A stretch of 64,000 nt of DNA from Aliikangiella marina (GTDB lineage Bacteria > Pseudomonadota > Gammaproteobacteria > Enterobacterales > Kangiellaceae): NCBI RefSeq assembly GCF_007004765.1, contig NZ_VIKR01000001.1, forward strand, positions 310,001 through 374,000, written 5' to 3'. How positions within the stretch are numbered: the first letter of the stretch is position 1; each line of letters starts with the position of its first letter. The position numbers and the translations under genes were made by a program. Under the pieces are notes generated by a model. It saw only the letters and a list, made by a program, of their open reading frames with translations, was not told the origin of the DNA and did no database searches. Positions 41,526-48,241 of the stretch are shown here, piece after piece.

Positions 41526-41762
41526 CTTAGTATCGTAATTTTTACTCCGACAAGAGTGTTTGAGAGAGCGCAGTTCCTTGAGTTTTTTCTTAAGTCGCTC
41601 ACCTTCGCTCGTAGTGTATCCAGCTCGAAGGTCTTCTCGAACCTCAGATATCCGTTTGTCGAGGCCTTTACACTTTTTAGGTGTTACATCCGAATCATCA
41701 GCTGCGATTACTATTTGTGCAAACAGTAGGCTTGATAATATTGCAGAAGTTGTGGTTCTCAT
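41523..41762 (-). CDS. Exported small protein (DUF1090-like)
   Basis: About 79 residues with a signal peptide (MRTTTSAILSSLLFAQIVIA), then a charged helical domain holding KCKGLDKRISEVREDLRAGY and ending HSC. Two Cys spaced like DUF1090 periplasmic proteins. ATG at 41762 chosen for its signal peptide; the upstream extension has no support. Near attR, so probably lysogenic conversion cargo. Confidence 0.55.
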   Translation of the reverse strand: MRTTTSAILSSLLFAQIVIAADDSDVTPKKCKGLDKRISEVREDLRAGYTTSEGERLKKKLKELRSLKHSCRSKNYDTK

Positions 41763-41778
41763 GGTTATCCGTTCCAAT

Positions 41779-41803
41779 AAAAAACCCGCCAATCGGCGGG
41801 TTT
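41779..41803 (-). terminator. Terminator of the cargo pair
   Basis: Minus-strand AACCCGCC-GATT-GGCGGGTT followed by TTTT, just after the stop of the 55-aa gene. Confidence 0.8.
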
Positions 41804-41817
41804 AGAGAAATTTAGTT

Positions 41818-41985
41818 CTATGCAGCTTTTTTCTTTTTCATTCCGCTGCTACTTCCGTCTGGGCCATCCCAGTTAAACCAATGACACTCTGACAGTTCTT
41901 TGGTGGATTTTTCTGAGAATACCCTATTTAAAGTTTTAGTTAGATGTTCTTTTAACATCTTTTCTGTCTTATTTAGTTTTGTCAT
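41818..41985 (-). CDS. Small Lys-rich protein, 55 aa
   Basis: ATG 41985 after GAGACGGAT; product MTKLNKTEKMLKEHLTKTLN then a WFNWDGPDGSSSG segment and a Lys-rich end. It lies 11 bases downstream of the 172-aa gene. Possible antitoxin or accessory peptide, but nothing confirms this. Confidence 0.5.
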   Translation of the reverse strand: MTKLNKTEKMLKEHLTKTLNRVFSEKSTKELSECHWFNWDGPDGSSSGMKKKKAA

Positions 41986-41996
41986 ATCCGTCTCTT

Positions 41997-42515
41997 TTAT
42001 GCTCTGTCTATTATTAACCAACCCGCTTGCCTCTTGAGAGTCATTCCTGTCTTTTTTGGGTCATTAGCCAGTATTAATGCAGGAAACAAACCTTGATTTA
42101 GTAATTCAGTGCTACCGAAAACTTTCAATTTACAGTCTTTACTATTTTGTGCCTCTCCGAAGGACTTTACTATTGCATAATTAATAGTTTCTACTATGTC
42201 TTCGAGTATATCTCGGCTTATATCATCTTTTTCTCGAATAATTAGTGGAGGTTCAAGATGAAGAGTTAAAAATTTGTATGAAGGATCTCGCCCTCTAGAA
42301 GCGTCTGATAACTCAACTAGAGCAGTAGGAGCTCCATTCTTCTTTAGAACCCACAAACTAGCTGGGTCATCACGCTCTACGATTCTTTCACATGTCATAA
42401 AGATTCGATGTTCAAGATACTCTAGAAAATCCGAATCATCAATCTCATTTAGCCAAGTATCCTTAATTTGTGATAATTCATCACCAGTGCTAATTTTAGT
42501 TAGTTCCCAATCCAT
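41997..42515 (-). CDS. Hypothetical cargo protein, 172 aa
   Basis: A 172-residue acidic protein with alternating strands and helices (ASLWVLKKNGAPTALVELSD, KFLTLHLEPPLI). The middle weakly recalls a GNAT-like or single-domain enzyme, not enough to name. It is the last gene before attR and forms a pair with the 55-aa gene; host-benefit cargo such as defence is possible. Confidence 0.6.
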   Translation of the reverse strand: MDWELTKISTGDELSQIKDTWLNEIDDSDFLEYLEHRIFMTCERIVERDDPASLWVLKKNGAPTALVELSDASRGRDPSYKFLTLHLEPPLIIREKDDISRDILEDIVETINYAIVKSFGEAQNSKDCKLKVFGSTELLNQGLFPALILANDPKKTGMTLKRQAGWLIIDRA

Positions 42516-42758
42516 GTTAACTCGTACATGTGTTCAAAAGTTTCGCTACGCTAACTTAAGAACATATATAAGTCAACAACTATGGTTATAGAATAAAAGA
42601 ACACAAAAATCAATCCGTGTTATGGTTAACAAAAACCGATATCCGTTCTAAAACACCCATGTTATATAGACGTACGAGGGCGATAAAGTTTCCAGTTATA
42701 AGCGCTAAATTAAGTTAGAAAATGTTTCAAATTTCTTAATTGACAACGAATCGTAATC
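42516..42758. other. AT-rich gap before the right arm
   Basis: About 240 bases of AT-rich sequence with no supported gene. It probably holds the promoter of the leftward cargo genes. Confidence 0.5.
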
Positions 42759-42783
42759 AAAATTGGTGGCCATTTGGTGGCCA
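42759..42783 (+). repeat. Candidate integrase arm site, right copy
   Basis: A 25-base exact copy of 992-1016 with two TGGTGGCCA units. Further similarity around it (AGTCCGA..AGT near 42790 and 1030) suggests a longer ancestral repeat. Confidence 0.55.
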
Positions 42784-42889
42784 AATCCAGTCCGACCAGT
42801 TCCTTTTGGGTCCGTTTGTAAAGTTTTCTAAATTGCCCTGAAGGCCACGGAATACGGCGGATTGAGCGGCTAAACCGGCTCTATCCGGT

Positions 42890-42909
42890 TGATAACAATT
42901 TGTTATCAA
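42890..42909. repeat. Perfect 20-bp palindrome next to attR core
   Basis: TTGATAACAATTGTTATCAA is fully self-complementary and ends 3 bases before the 34-bp att core. Its half site GATAACAATT also occurs at 10772-10781. Confidence 0.75.
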
Positions 42910-42912
42910 GTT

Positions 42913-42946
42913 GGGTTCGAATCCCTGTCTCTCCGCCAGATATAAA
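42913..42946 (+). repeat. attR core
   Basis: The 34-bp copy of 916-949; a fragment of the tRNA-Ser 3' end without the rest of the tRNA. Confidence 0.93.
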
Positions 42947-42972
42947 AACCCGCCTTATTGGCGGGTTTTTTG
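42944..42972 (+). terminator. Original tRNA-Ser terminator, displaced by the prophage
   Basis: CCCGCC/GGCGGG with an AT loop and T run, right after the attR core. It ends with TTTGTTTCT, like the attL terminator. Confidence 0.85.
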
Positions 42973-43083
42973 TTTCTCGAGTTCGACCATACGATCAGCC
43001 ATCCCACTTCTCGCGCGCTAGTATTACACCGTCAATTAGTCTATATAAATAAGACCTATCACCCATAACCAAATGAGAAGTAG

Positions 43084-43851
43084 ATGGAGTTTCCCGCGGA
43101 TTTTAAAGGCCTAGGTTGTAATCAGTGTTTGAATGCTAATCCCTTGAGCTTCGTTATCACAATGGCATACCAGCCGATTGTTGATGTGTCGACTCAATCG
43201 ATATTTGCTTATTAGGCCCTTGTCAGAGGCCGGGATGGGGCTGGTGCTGGTGAGGTCTTATCGTGGGTAGATGATAACAATCGTTATAGTTTTGACCAGA
43301 CTTGCCGTGTAAAAGCCATACAAATTGCCTCGGAGCTGGGTATTCAGAGTAAGTTGAGTATCAACTTTTTACCCAATGCTGTATACAAACCTGAAACTTG
43401 TATTCGCGCTACCATTGAGGCCGCAGACAAGTTCGACTTTCCAATCGATAAGATTATATTTGAGGTGACTGAGGCCGAACCAGTCAGGGATCCGCAGCAT
43501 TTACAAGGAATATTCGATGCCTATCAATCAAGAGGCTTTATTACGGCGATAGACGATTTTGGAGCTGGATTCGCAGGTCTCAACCTGCTTAGTCGATTTA
43601 AACCAAACATTATTAAAATCGATATGGATCTCTGTCGCGGCATTGCGGAAGATGAGACAAAAAAAGCAATTACAGCTGGCATAGTCAATACGGCCAGAGC
43701 CCTCAAGGTTGATGTAATCGCAGAAGGGATAGAGGAGCTCGACGACTACAAGGTACTTGCAGATTTGGGCATAAAGCTATTCCAAGGCTATTTATTCGCA
43801 CGCCCCGAAATCGAGAAACTCCCGGTACCCGATTTTTCGTTATTTGAGTGA
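43084..43851 (+). pseudogene. EAL-domain c-di-GMP phosphodiesterase, stop at the catalytic Glu
   Basis: From ATG 43084 the frame gives ITMAYQPIVDVSTQSIFAY, then TAG (43213-43215) where YEALVRG is expected, then continues ALVRGRDGAGAG..., FEVTEAEPV, ITAIDDFGAGFAGLNLL, IIKIDMDLCRG, VIAEGIEELDDYKVL and FQGYLFARP. Everything except codon 44 looks like an intact ~255-residue EAL protein that hydrolyses c-di-GMP. GAG to TAG is a single base change hitting the EAL Glu itself. Reinitiation downstream would lack that metal-binding Glu. Confidence 0.9.
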
Positions 43852-43931
43852 CTTATTAATAATAAAATTAATTAAGAATACTTATAAATAAAATTAATGA
43901 CAGGCAACATTAAGCTAATCACTCACGACCC
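43773..43931 (+). repeat. EAL 3'-end duplication, copy A
   Basis: The last ~27 codons of the EAL pseudogene plus 80 bases downstream are about 95% identical to 47966-48140. Copy B has a 16-base internal duplication. Copy A ends inside the hairpin that is complete only at copy B. Confidence 0.85.
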
Positions 43932-44028
43932 GTTGAATAAATCTTTCATTAAACTTAATTGAATGTAGGATATTCGCTACTTGCGTTGTAGGTTAATTGT
44001 TGTATTACGCCATTACGCCTGTCTGGAT

Positions 44029-44454
44029 TCATTTAGTTTCTAAATAATAATCTGTGGTCAGCATTAGCTGGAAAAGTCTTTGGAGGGCAGACTCTGGAGA
44101 AACTCCACGACCGTGCTTAGTATTTGCCAGACATGAGTACTCAAGGGCTTTAAGTTTATCTAGCACCCCTAGCGACGCTACTTCAATCTCATACTCAGAG
44201 TACTCTAGAGGCTCATTGTTTTTAATGTGTTGTTTATAAGCTTCAAACCTATGAAATCCATCTAATATCTTAAGACCCTCAGGGGACTCTAAGACGGTTA
44301 TACGCTCCAGGGACTGTCCTTGATCCAATAAGTCGGTTAGCCGTTTTATAGAATCTAAAGATTCAGGTGAGCCAATATCAAACCGCTTTTGGAACTCTGA
44401 GTCAGCTTGAAGCTCTTGGAACTTGATTGTTAAGGTCTTTGAAGGTAACTGCAT
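44029..44454 (-). CDS. ParB/Srx-fold protein, standalone
   Basis: A 141-residue protein. LTDLLDQGQSLERITVLESP and ILDGFHRFEAYKQH (63-76) form the ParB N-terminal nuclease-like core, in which DGFHR binds or hydrolyses nucleotide. There is no HTH or ParA partner here. Such single-domain ParB-like proteins occur on islands; the role is unknown. Confidence 0.75.
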   Translation of the reverse strand: MQLPSKTLTIKFQELQADSEFQKRFDIGSPESLDSIKRLTDLLDQGQSLERITVLESPEGLKILDGFHRFEAYKQHIKNNEPLEYSEYEIEVASLGVLDKLKALEYSCLANTKHGRGVSPESALQRLFQLMLTTDYYLETK

Positions 44455-44906
44455 ATTAAATATCCCTTGAAATCAACCTGGTGGGCTCTGAGTCAACCTT
44501 GTAATGTTATTGTTAGCAATCATGCGGCTTAGCGAGGAGAATTAGTCGGGGTTCTTGACTGATTGAGTACGACTTTTCATCTTAGCTGGGCGCTGAATTG
44601 AAGTTGATTATAGAGGGACAATGCGTCTAGTGGAATCGTCTGTGTTAATTCAATGCATTGGTTCTCATCTCATAGGTTCTTAAGTTTGCAACGGGCCTTG
44701 CATATAGAAATCTAACTATTTTGTTAAATAACGTGATCAATATGAGCGTTTTTGCTTCTAAGTGAACATAATTAAGTTATTGGATCAAATTAAACTAGGT
44801 TTAACTTACACGAATAATTAGGCTTTATGGCAGGCTTTGACTCATGAAAAGTAACCGGGTTGTAAATGTATCCAGTTTTAGCTGGTACGGCAAAAGATGA
44901 TGTAAA
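44455..44906. other. Intergenic, nothing recognised
   Basis: About 450 bases with many stops in all frames. I see no RNA gene or repeat here. Confidence 0.6.
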
Positions 44907-45053
44907 GTGAAATGCAAACATGCTGTAAAGGTCGATAAAAAGCAGCTTGATCCGAAAAGCCTTGAGAAATATATTGAAGATATTAGGGGGACTGAACAGG
45001 TTAGGACTTTGGCGAGCACAACCTGTCAGCCACATTGTTCAAAGCAATTTTGA
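44907..45053 (+). CDS. Possible small protein or gene remnant, 48 aa
   Basis: A GTG-started frame (KCKHAVKVDKKQLDPKSLEK then a Cys/His tail, TCQPHCSKQF). It has no clear ribosome-binding site. The region reads like a decayed gene. Confidence 0.3.
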   Translation: MKCKHAVKVDKKQLDPKSLEKYIEDIRGTEQVRTLASTTCQPHCSKQF

Positions 45054-45062
45054 GTATTTACT

Positions 45063-45230
45063 ATGAACGAAGATTTTAAAATAGAGCAAACCAACAAATT
45101 AATCAAGACCGCCCACAAATATCCAAATGGGATGAAGTGGATAATCGGCGTGATTGTATCTTTATCAATTCCAATAATGGCCTGGAAGTTTGAAAATATA
45201 GTGGCTCTAATCGAGGTTTTTAAAACATAA
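45063..45230 (+). CDS. Single-helix membrane peptide, 55 aa
   Basis: ATG 45063 gives MNEDFKIEQTNKLIKTAHKY then a helix (WIIGVIVSLSIPIMAW) and a short tail. It lacks a strong ribosome-binding site. It might be a toxin-like or accessory membrane peptide; unproven. Confidence 0.4.
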   Translation: MNEDFKIEQTNKLIKTAHKYPNGMKWIIGVIVSLSIPIMAWKFENIVALIEVFKT

Positions 45231-45272
45231 CAATAAGTAGAACAAGAGTTTGTCCTAGTACCAGATAAAAGG

Positions 45273-45902
45273 TTATTCGACTTCTTTTGTTGGTATAGCT
45301 TTGTCCATTAATTCTTCAAGCAAGGTTCTAACCGACTGCTCTAGTGAGATTAAACCTTCAGGGGTTAATTTGATTCTATCAGATTTATTTTTGTAGTAGT
45401 TTGGTCGCTTCTCAATAAGTTTTAATAACTTTTTAGATTTTGACTCTTGCATTAGGGAGATTCTTCCGGCTGCATGAAGCAAAGAATTTCTGACGAGTTG
45501 AGCTTCGCTAATCTTTTGGTAAGCGTTATGACTTCCAACATCGATTCCTAATACAGATTTCATAAACGTTTTGTATTTAGATATCCCGTAGCCTTGTTCA
45601 GTACTTATATTGTTAGGATTATAAGTTTTCCAGATTAAATGAAGCATTTCTTCGAGATAACTAAATATGACTAAAAATGTTGTCTTAACTGTATGAGAAG
45701 AAAATTGGACCTTATACTCGTGATTCCAATAGTTTTTATCCGCGGCACTTAAATCGTCAAAGCTCAAGATTTCTTCCGCTCTGCCTTTGATAGCCCAGTT
45801 AATGTGGCTATGAGCGCGAACGATAAAGTTTAAGTTGGTATTAACCATCCATCTGAACGCATTATCTCTATTCGATAAATCCATCACTTCTTCTTTTTTC
45901 AT
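45273..45902 (-). CDS. HEPN-motif protein, possible RNase/defence factor
   Basis: About 209 residues from ATG 45902; ATG 45884 has the better GAAG site. An all-helical protein with VRNSLLHAAGR at about 137-146: R-N-x3-H is the catalytic motif of HEPN ribonucleases. N-terminal helices (NTNLNFIVRAHSHINW) and a C-terminal EGLISLEQSVRTLLEE complete the bundle. HEPN proteins often act in toxin-antitoxin or abortive-infection systems. It is divergent from the secreted-protein gene. An upstream extension to 46061 is not supported. Confidence 0.6.
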   Translation of the reverse strand: MKKEEVMDLSNRDNAFRWMVNTNLNFIVRAHSHINWAIKGRAEEILSFDDLSAADKNYWNHEYKVQFSSHTVKTTFLVIFSYLEEMLHLIWKTYNPNNISTEQGYGISKYKTFMKSVLGIDVGSHNAYQKISEAQLVRNSLLHAAGRISLMQESKSKKLLKLIEKRPNYYKNKSDRIKLTPEGLISLEQSVRTLLEELMDKAIPTKEVE

Positions 45903-45969
45903 ATTTGGTAGCCGAGCTTTAGTTATGTAGAATGATTTGATAGTTTCCCAAAGTATAAAGCTAAGAGCC

Positions 45970-46545
45970 ATGACTAATCTAATAAAAATAATAGCTTTAA
46001 TTGTGTATGTAGGTAGCTTAAATACAGCCACTGCCGAAGAGTTAATACTTAAAACATACAAGGCTGAATGGACCTTATTTGAAGTTCATGATGAATGTAA
46101 AGGGGGAGGCTGTTTTGGTCGGTATAGACATTACCACGATATGACTGGTGGACGCTTTATAGATTTATTCCCAGACTATAAATTTATAGTAATAGATTTT
46201 TGTGATATTTGTGAAAACGAAGCGGTCGGTCATGGGACTTACGAAATCAAAGGCTCCAAGATAATCTTTAATTATAAAGTTGAACCGGAAAATAAATTAC
46301 CAGACATGCATGTGCGATGGGGGTGGCAAGATAAAGGTAGCTACGTTACAGGGCATATTAAAGTTCTATTGTCCGACGAGCAATTAAGCGAACTCATTAA
46401 AGAACCTGAATCAAGCGATTATATTTATCAACTTAGACGATATTATGAATGGCGAAAGGTTCAAGGCGAATTGATGCAAAAACTTAAAAAAACGAAGTTA
46501 AGTAAAGATATACTCCCAGAGCTTGAGGAAGGTGAGAAGTTTTAG
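45970..46545 (+). CDS. Exported protein of unknown function, 191 aa
   Basis: Starts MTNLIKIIALIVYVGSLNTA (signal peptide). The mature part has CKGGGCFGRYRHYHDMTGG and DFCDICENEAVGHG, Cys-rich and probably disulfide-bonded or metal-binding, with a helical C-terminus. It is divergent from the HEPN gene across about 70 bp, so the two may be co-regulated. Family not recognised. Confidence 0.65.
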   Translation: MTNLIKIIALIVYVGSLNTATAEELILKTYKAEWTLFEVHDECKGGGCFGRYRHYHDMTGGRFIDLFPDYKFIVIDFCDICENEAVGHGTYEIKGSKIIFNYKVEPENKLPDMHVRWGWQDKGSYVTGHIKVLLSDEQLSELIKEPESSDYIYQLRRYYEWRKVQGELMQKLKKTKLSKDILPELEEGEKF

Positions 46546-46634
46546 TTGTTTGTACCATTTTCTTGTACCATTAGCTGTGTTATGAAGCCCTATATGTTCG
46601 CGCTTTGTGGGGTTTGGATTAGGTTTGTTGAGAG

Positions 46635-46659
46635 TCCCTGTCTCTCCGCCAGATATAAA
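46635..46659 (+). repeat. Third, partial att core copy
   Basis: 25 bases (TCCCTGTCTCTCCGCC then AGATATAAA) match the tRNA 3' end and att core, but the T-loop side is diverged. It marks the right edge of an older integration. Confidence 0.85.
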
Positions 46660-46660
46660 A

Positions 46661-46850
46661 AGTTAATAAGGGGTCAAGTTGCTCACTTAACATTTGACCG
46701 GTGATGGCGAGGTTATTCATTGTCTCGCCGGTTTTTAACTTCGTTAAATTCCCAAATAACTAATAAGTTAATAAGGGGGGAAGTTACTCCTTTAACATTT
46801 AACCAATAATGGCGAGCCGAGCATTTGACTCGTCGATTTTTTTACTTGGT
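46661..46850 (+). repeat. Two direct REP-like units (105-bp period)
   Basis: AGTTAATAAGGGG-type units begin at 46661 and 46766, each followed by TTAACATTT and an ATGGCGAG hairpin with a T run (GGCGAG/CTCGCC in unit 1, decayed in unit 2). They lie just upstream of a RAYT-type transposase and are probably its substrate-type palindromes. Confidence 0.65.
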
Positions 46851-47962
46851 CAATCTCCCACAAAAACTTCAAATATGGCTTAGTCACTAAACATTAAATC
46901 TCTGATAGTTCAACAATTCAATTTCACTCATCATAGGCATAAGTTTAATAGTTTTATGAAAGTCAATGCCAAGACCTGAGCGTATAGAATACGAGAATGC
47001 TTATTACCATGTGATGAATCGTGGTCGAGATAGAGGGCGTATCAATCTTTTTCATTCGACATTATATTTTCAAACATTCTTACAAACACTCGAAGAAGCG
47101 GTTCATCGGTTTGGTATCATTATCCATGCCTATTGCTTAATGACCAATCATTACCATTTACTCATACAAACTCCACAAGCTAATATTAGTCGGGCTATGC
47201 GTCATATCAACGGAGTTTATACTCAACGACATAATCGGCTCGCAAAGTCTGATGGTTCTATATTTCGAGGAAGGTTTAAATCGATATTGGTTGATAGTGA
47301 CGCCTATTTGCTTCAACTGACACGGTATATCCATCTTAACCCACTTGAGACCAGCAGACCGATGGTTAAAGAACTATTGGATTATAGTTGGTCTAGCTAT
47401 CCTGCTAATGTGAACGGAGTAAAAAAGCCCGATTGGTTAGAGTGTGAGCAAACCTATCAAATGCTTGGTAGAAAGAAACGCTATGAAGCCTATGCAAGGT
47501 TTGTAGCAAAAGGTAACAAAGAGTCGCTTACTTGTTTTTATAACCGAGGTAATATTGCATCGGTTATTGGTGATAAAGACTTTATAGAGTGGTTAAAAAG
47601 CGTCAAGATACCAGAGCTGAAATTAAGTGAGCAGATCCGCGCATCAGTTCCACAGGGAGCAACGATAGGTAAGATTGTCGATGGTACTTATGCGTATTTA
47701 AATAAGTCGTATGATTTATTCAGACTTTTAAGTAGAGAACAAGATAAGGCAATAAGTAAAAGAAACATTGCAATCTTTATTTGTCAGGATTATGGCGGGT
47801 ATTCGTTAAGGAAGATAGCAGATTACTTTGGATTAGGCCATGTTGGCTCAGTCAGTCGATTGACTAGTATTATTAGAAGTGAATTAAAGCAAAATAAAAA
47901 GCTGAAATGCAAAATTAATGAAATTTGTCAGTATATTGTTAAAAGAGTGACTTGACCCCTTA
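46667..47962 (+). mobile_element. RAYT/IS200-like transposase element
   Basis: TAAGGGGTCAAGT (46667-46679) is inverted exactly at ACTTGACCCCTTA (47950-47962), bracketing the 329-codon Y1 transposase gene. The right end falls 3 bases before a truncated EAL 3' end, showing where it landed or deleted DNA. Confidence 0.7.
46966..47955 (+). CDS. REP-associated-type tyrosine (Y1) transposase
   Basis: A 329-residue protein. N-terminal Y1_Tnp domain: MPRPERIEYENAYYHVMNRG, CLMTNHYHLLIQTP (HUH-type His pair) and LLQLTRYIHLNPLE with the catalytic Tyr. The C-terminal half ends in a DnaA C-terminal-like HTH (CQDYGGYSLRKIADYFGLGH), a common fusion in this family. It nicks and joins single-stranded DNA at hairpins. 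Appears intact. Confidence 0.9.
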   Translation: MPRPERIEYENAYYHVMNRGRDRGRINLFHSTLYFQTFLQTLEEAVHRFGIIIHAYCLMTNHYHLLIQTPQANISRAMRHINGVYTQRHNRLAKSDGSIFRGRFKSILVDSDAYLLQLTRYIHLNPLETSRPMVKELLDYSWSSYPANVNGVKKPDWLECEQTYQMLGRKKRYEAYARFVAKGNKESLTCFYNRGNIASVIGDKDFIEWLKSVKIPELKLSEQIRASVPQGATIGKIVDGTYAYLNKSYDLFRLLSREQDKAISKRNIAIFICQDYGGYSLRKIADYFGLGHVGSVSRLTSIIRSELKQNKKLKCKINEICQYIVKRVT

Positions 47963-47965
47963 CTT

Positions 47966-48140
47966 AAAGCTATTCCAAGGCTATTTATTCGCACGCCCCG
48001 AAATCGAAAAACTCCCAGTACCCGATTTTTCGTTATTAGAGTGACGTATTAATAATAAAATTAATTAAGAATATTTATAAATAAAATTAATTACAGGCGA
48101 AATTAATTACAGGCAACATTACGCTAATCACTCACGACCC
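47966..48140 (+). repeat. EAL 3'-end remnant, copy B
   Basis: Repeats 43773-43931 with few differences and a 16-base insertion. It encodes only the last ~27 EAL codons (FQGYLFARPEIEKLPVPDFS). It is joined directly to the transposase element on its left and to chromosomal DNA on its right. Confidence 0.85.
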
Positions 48141-48160
48141 TCATTTACTTTGAGGGTCGT
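48134..48160 (+). terminator. Hairpin after EAL copy B
   Basis: ACGACCCTCA/TGAGGGTCGT, a 10-bp perfect stem with a 7-base loop and no good T run. Likely the original EAL gene terminator. Confidence 0.55.
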
Positions 48161-48241
48161 TGGAGGAAGTTTGAGTCAATCGCCGCTTATGTTAATCGGT
48201 CGAATTAAATCCACAAAAGACAATTCGATTGGCTGAAACAT

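Larger units (their letters stand above)
916..42946. mobile_element. Complete siphovirus-type prophage, about 42 kb, in tRNA-Ser
   Basis: The two 34-bp att copies enclose a tyrosine integrase, an excisionase, a replication/recombination set, repressors, HNH-TerS-TerL, portal, protease, HK97-type capsid, connectors, tail tube, tail chaperones with slippery site, tape measure, tip and fibre genes, and Rha. All essential morphogenesis genes appear intact. No recognisable endolysin is seen. The layout is a leftward integrase/early arm, a rightward early/late arm, and an immunity region near attR. Confidence 0.93.
42947..46659. mobile_element. Decayed second integration unit at the same tRNA site
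   Basis: The segment between the attR core and a third partial att copy (46635-46659, 25 matching bases). It contains an EAL pseudogene, ParB-like gene, small ORFs, HEPN-like and secreted protein genes. No integrase is present, so it would be non-autonomous or a remnant. Confidence 0.55.

Noticed and set aside
44790-45035. Leftward frames in the island gap
   Set aside because: Two overlapping leftward frames of biased composition without start signals.
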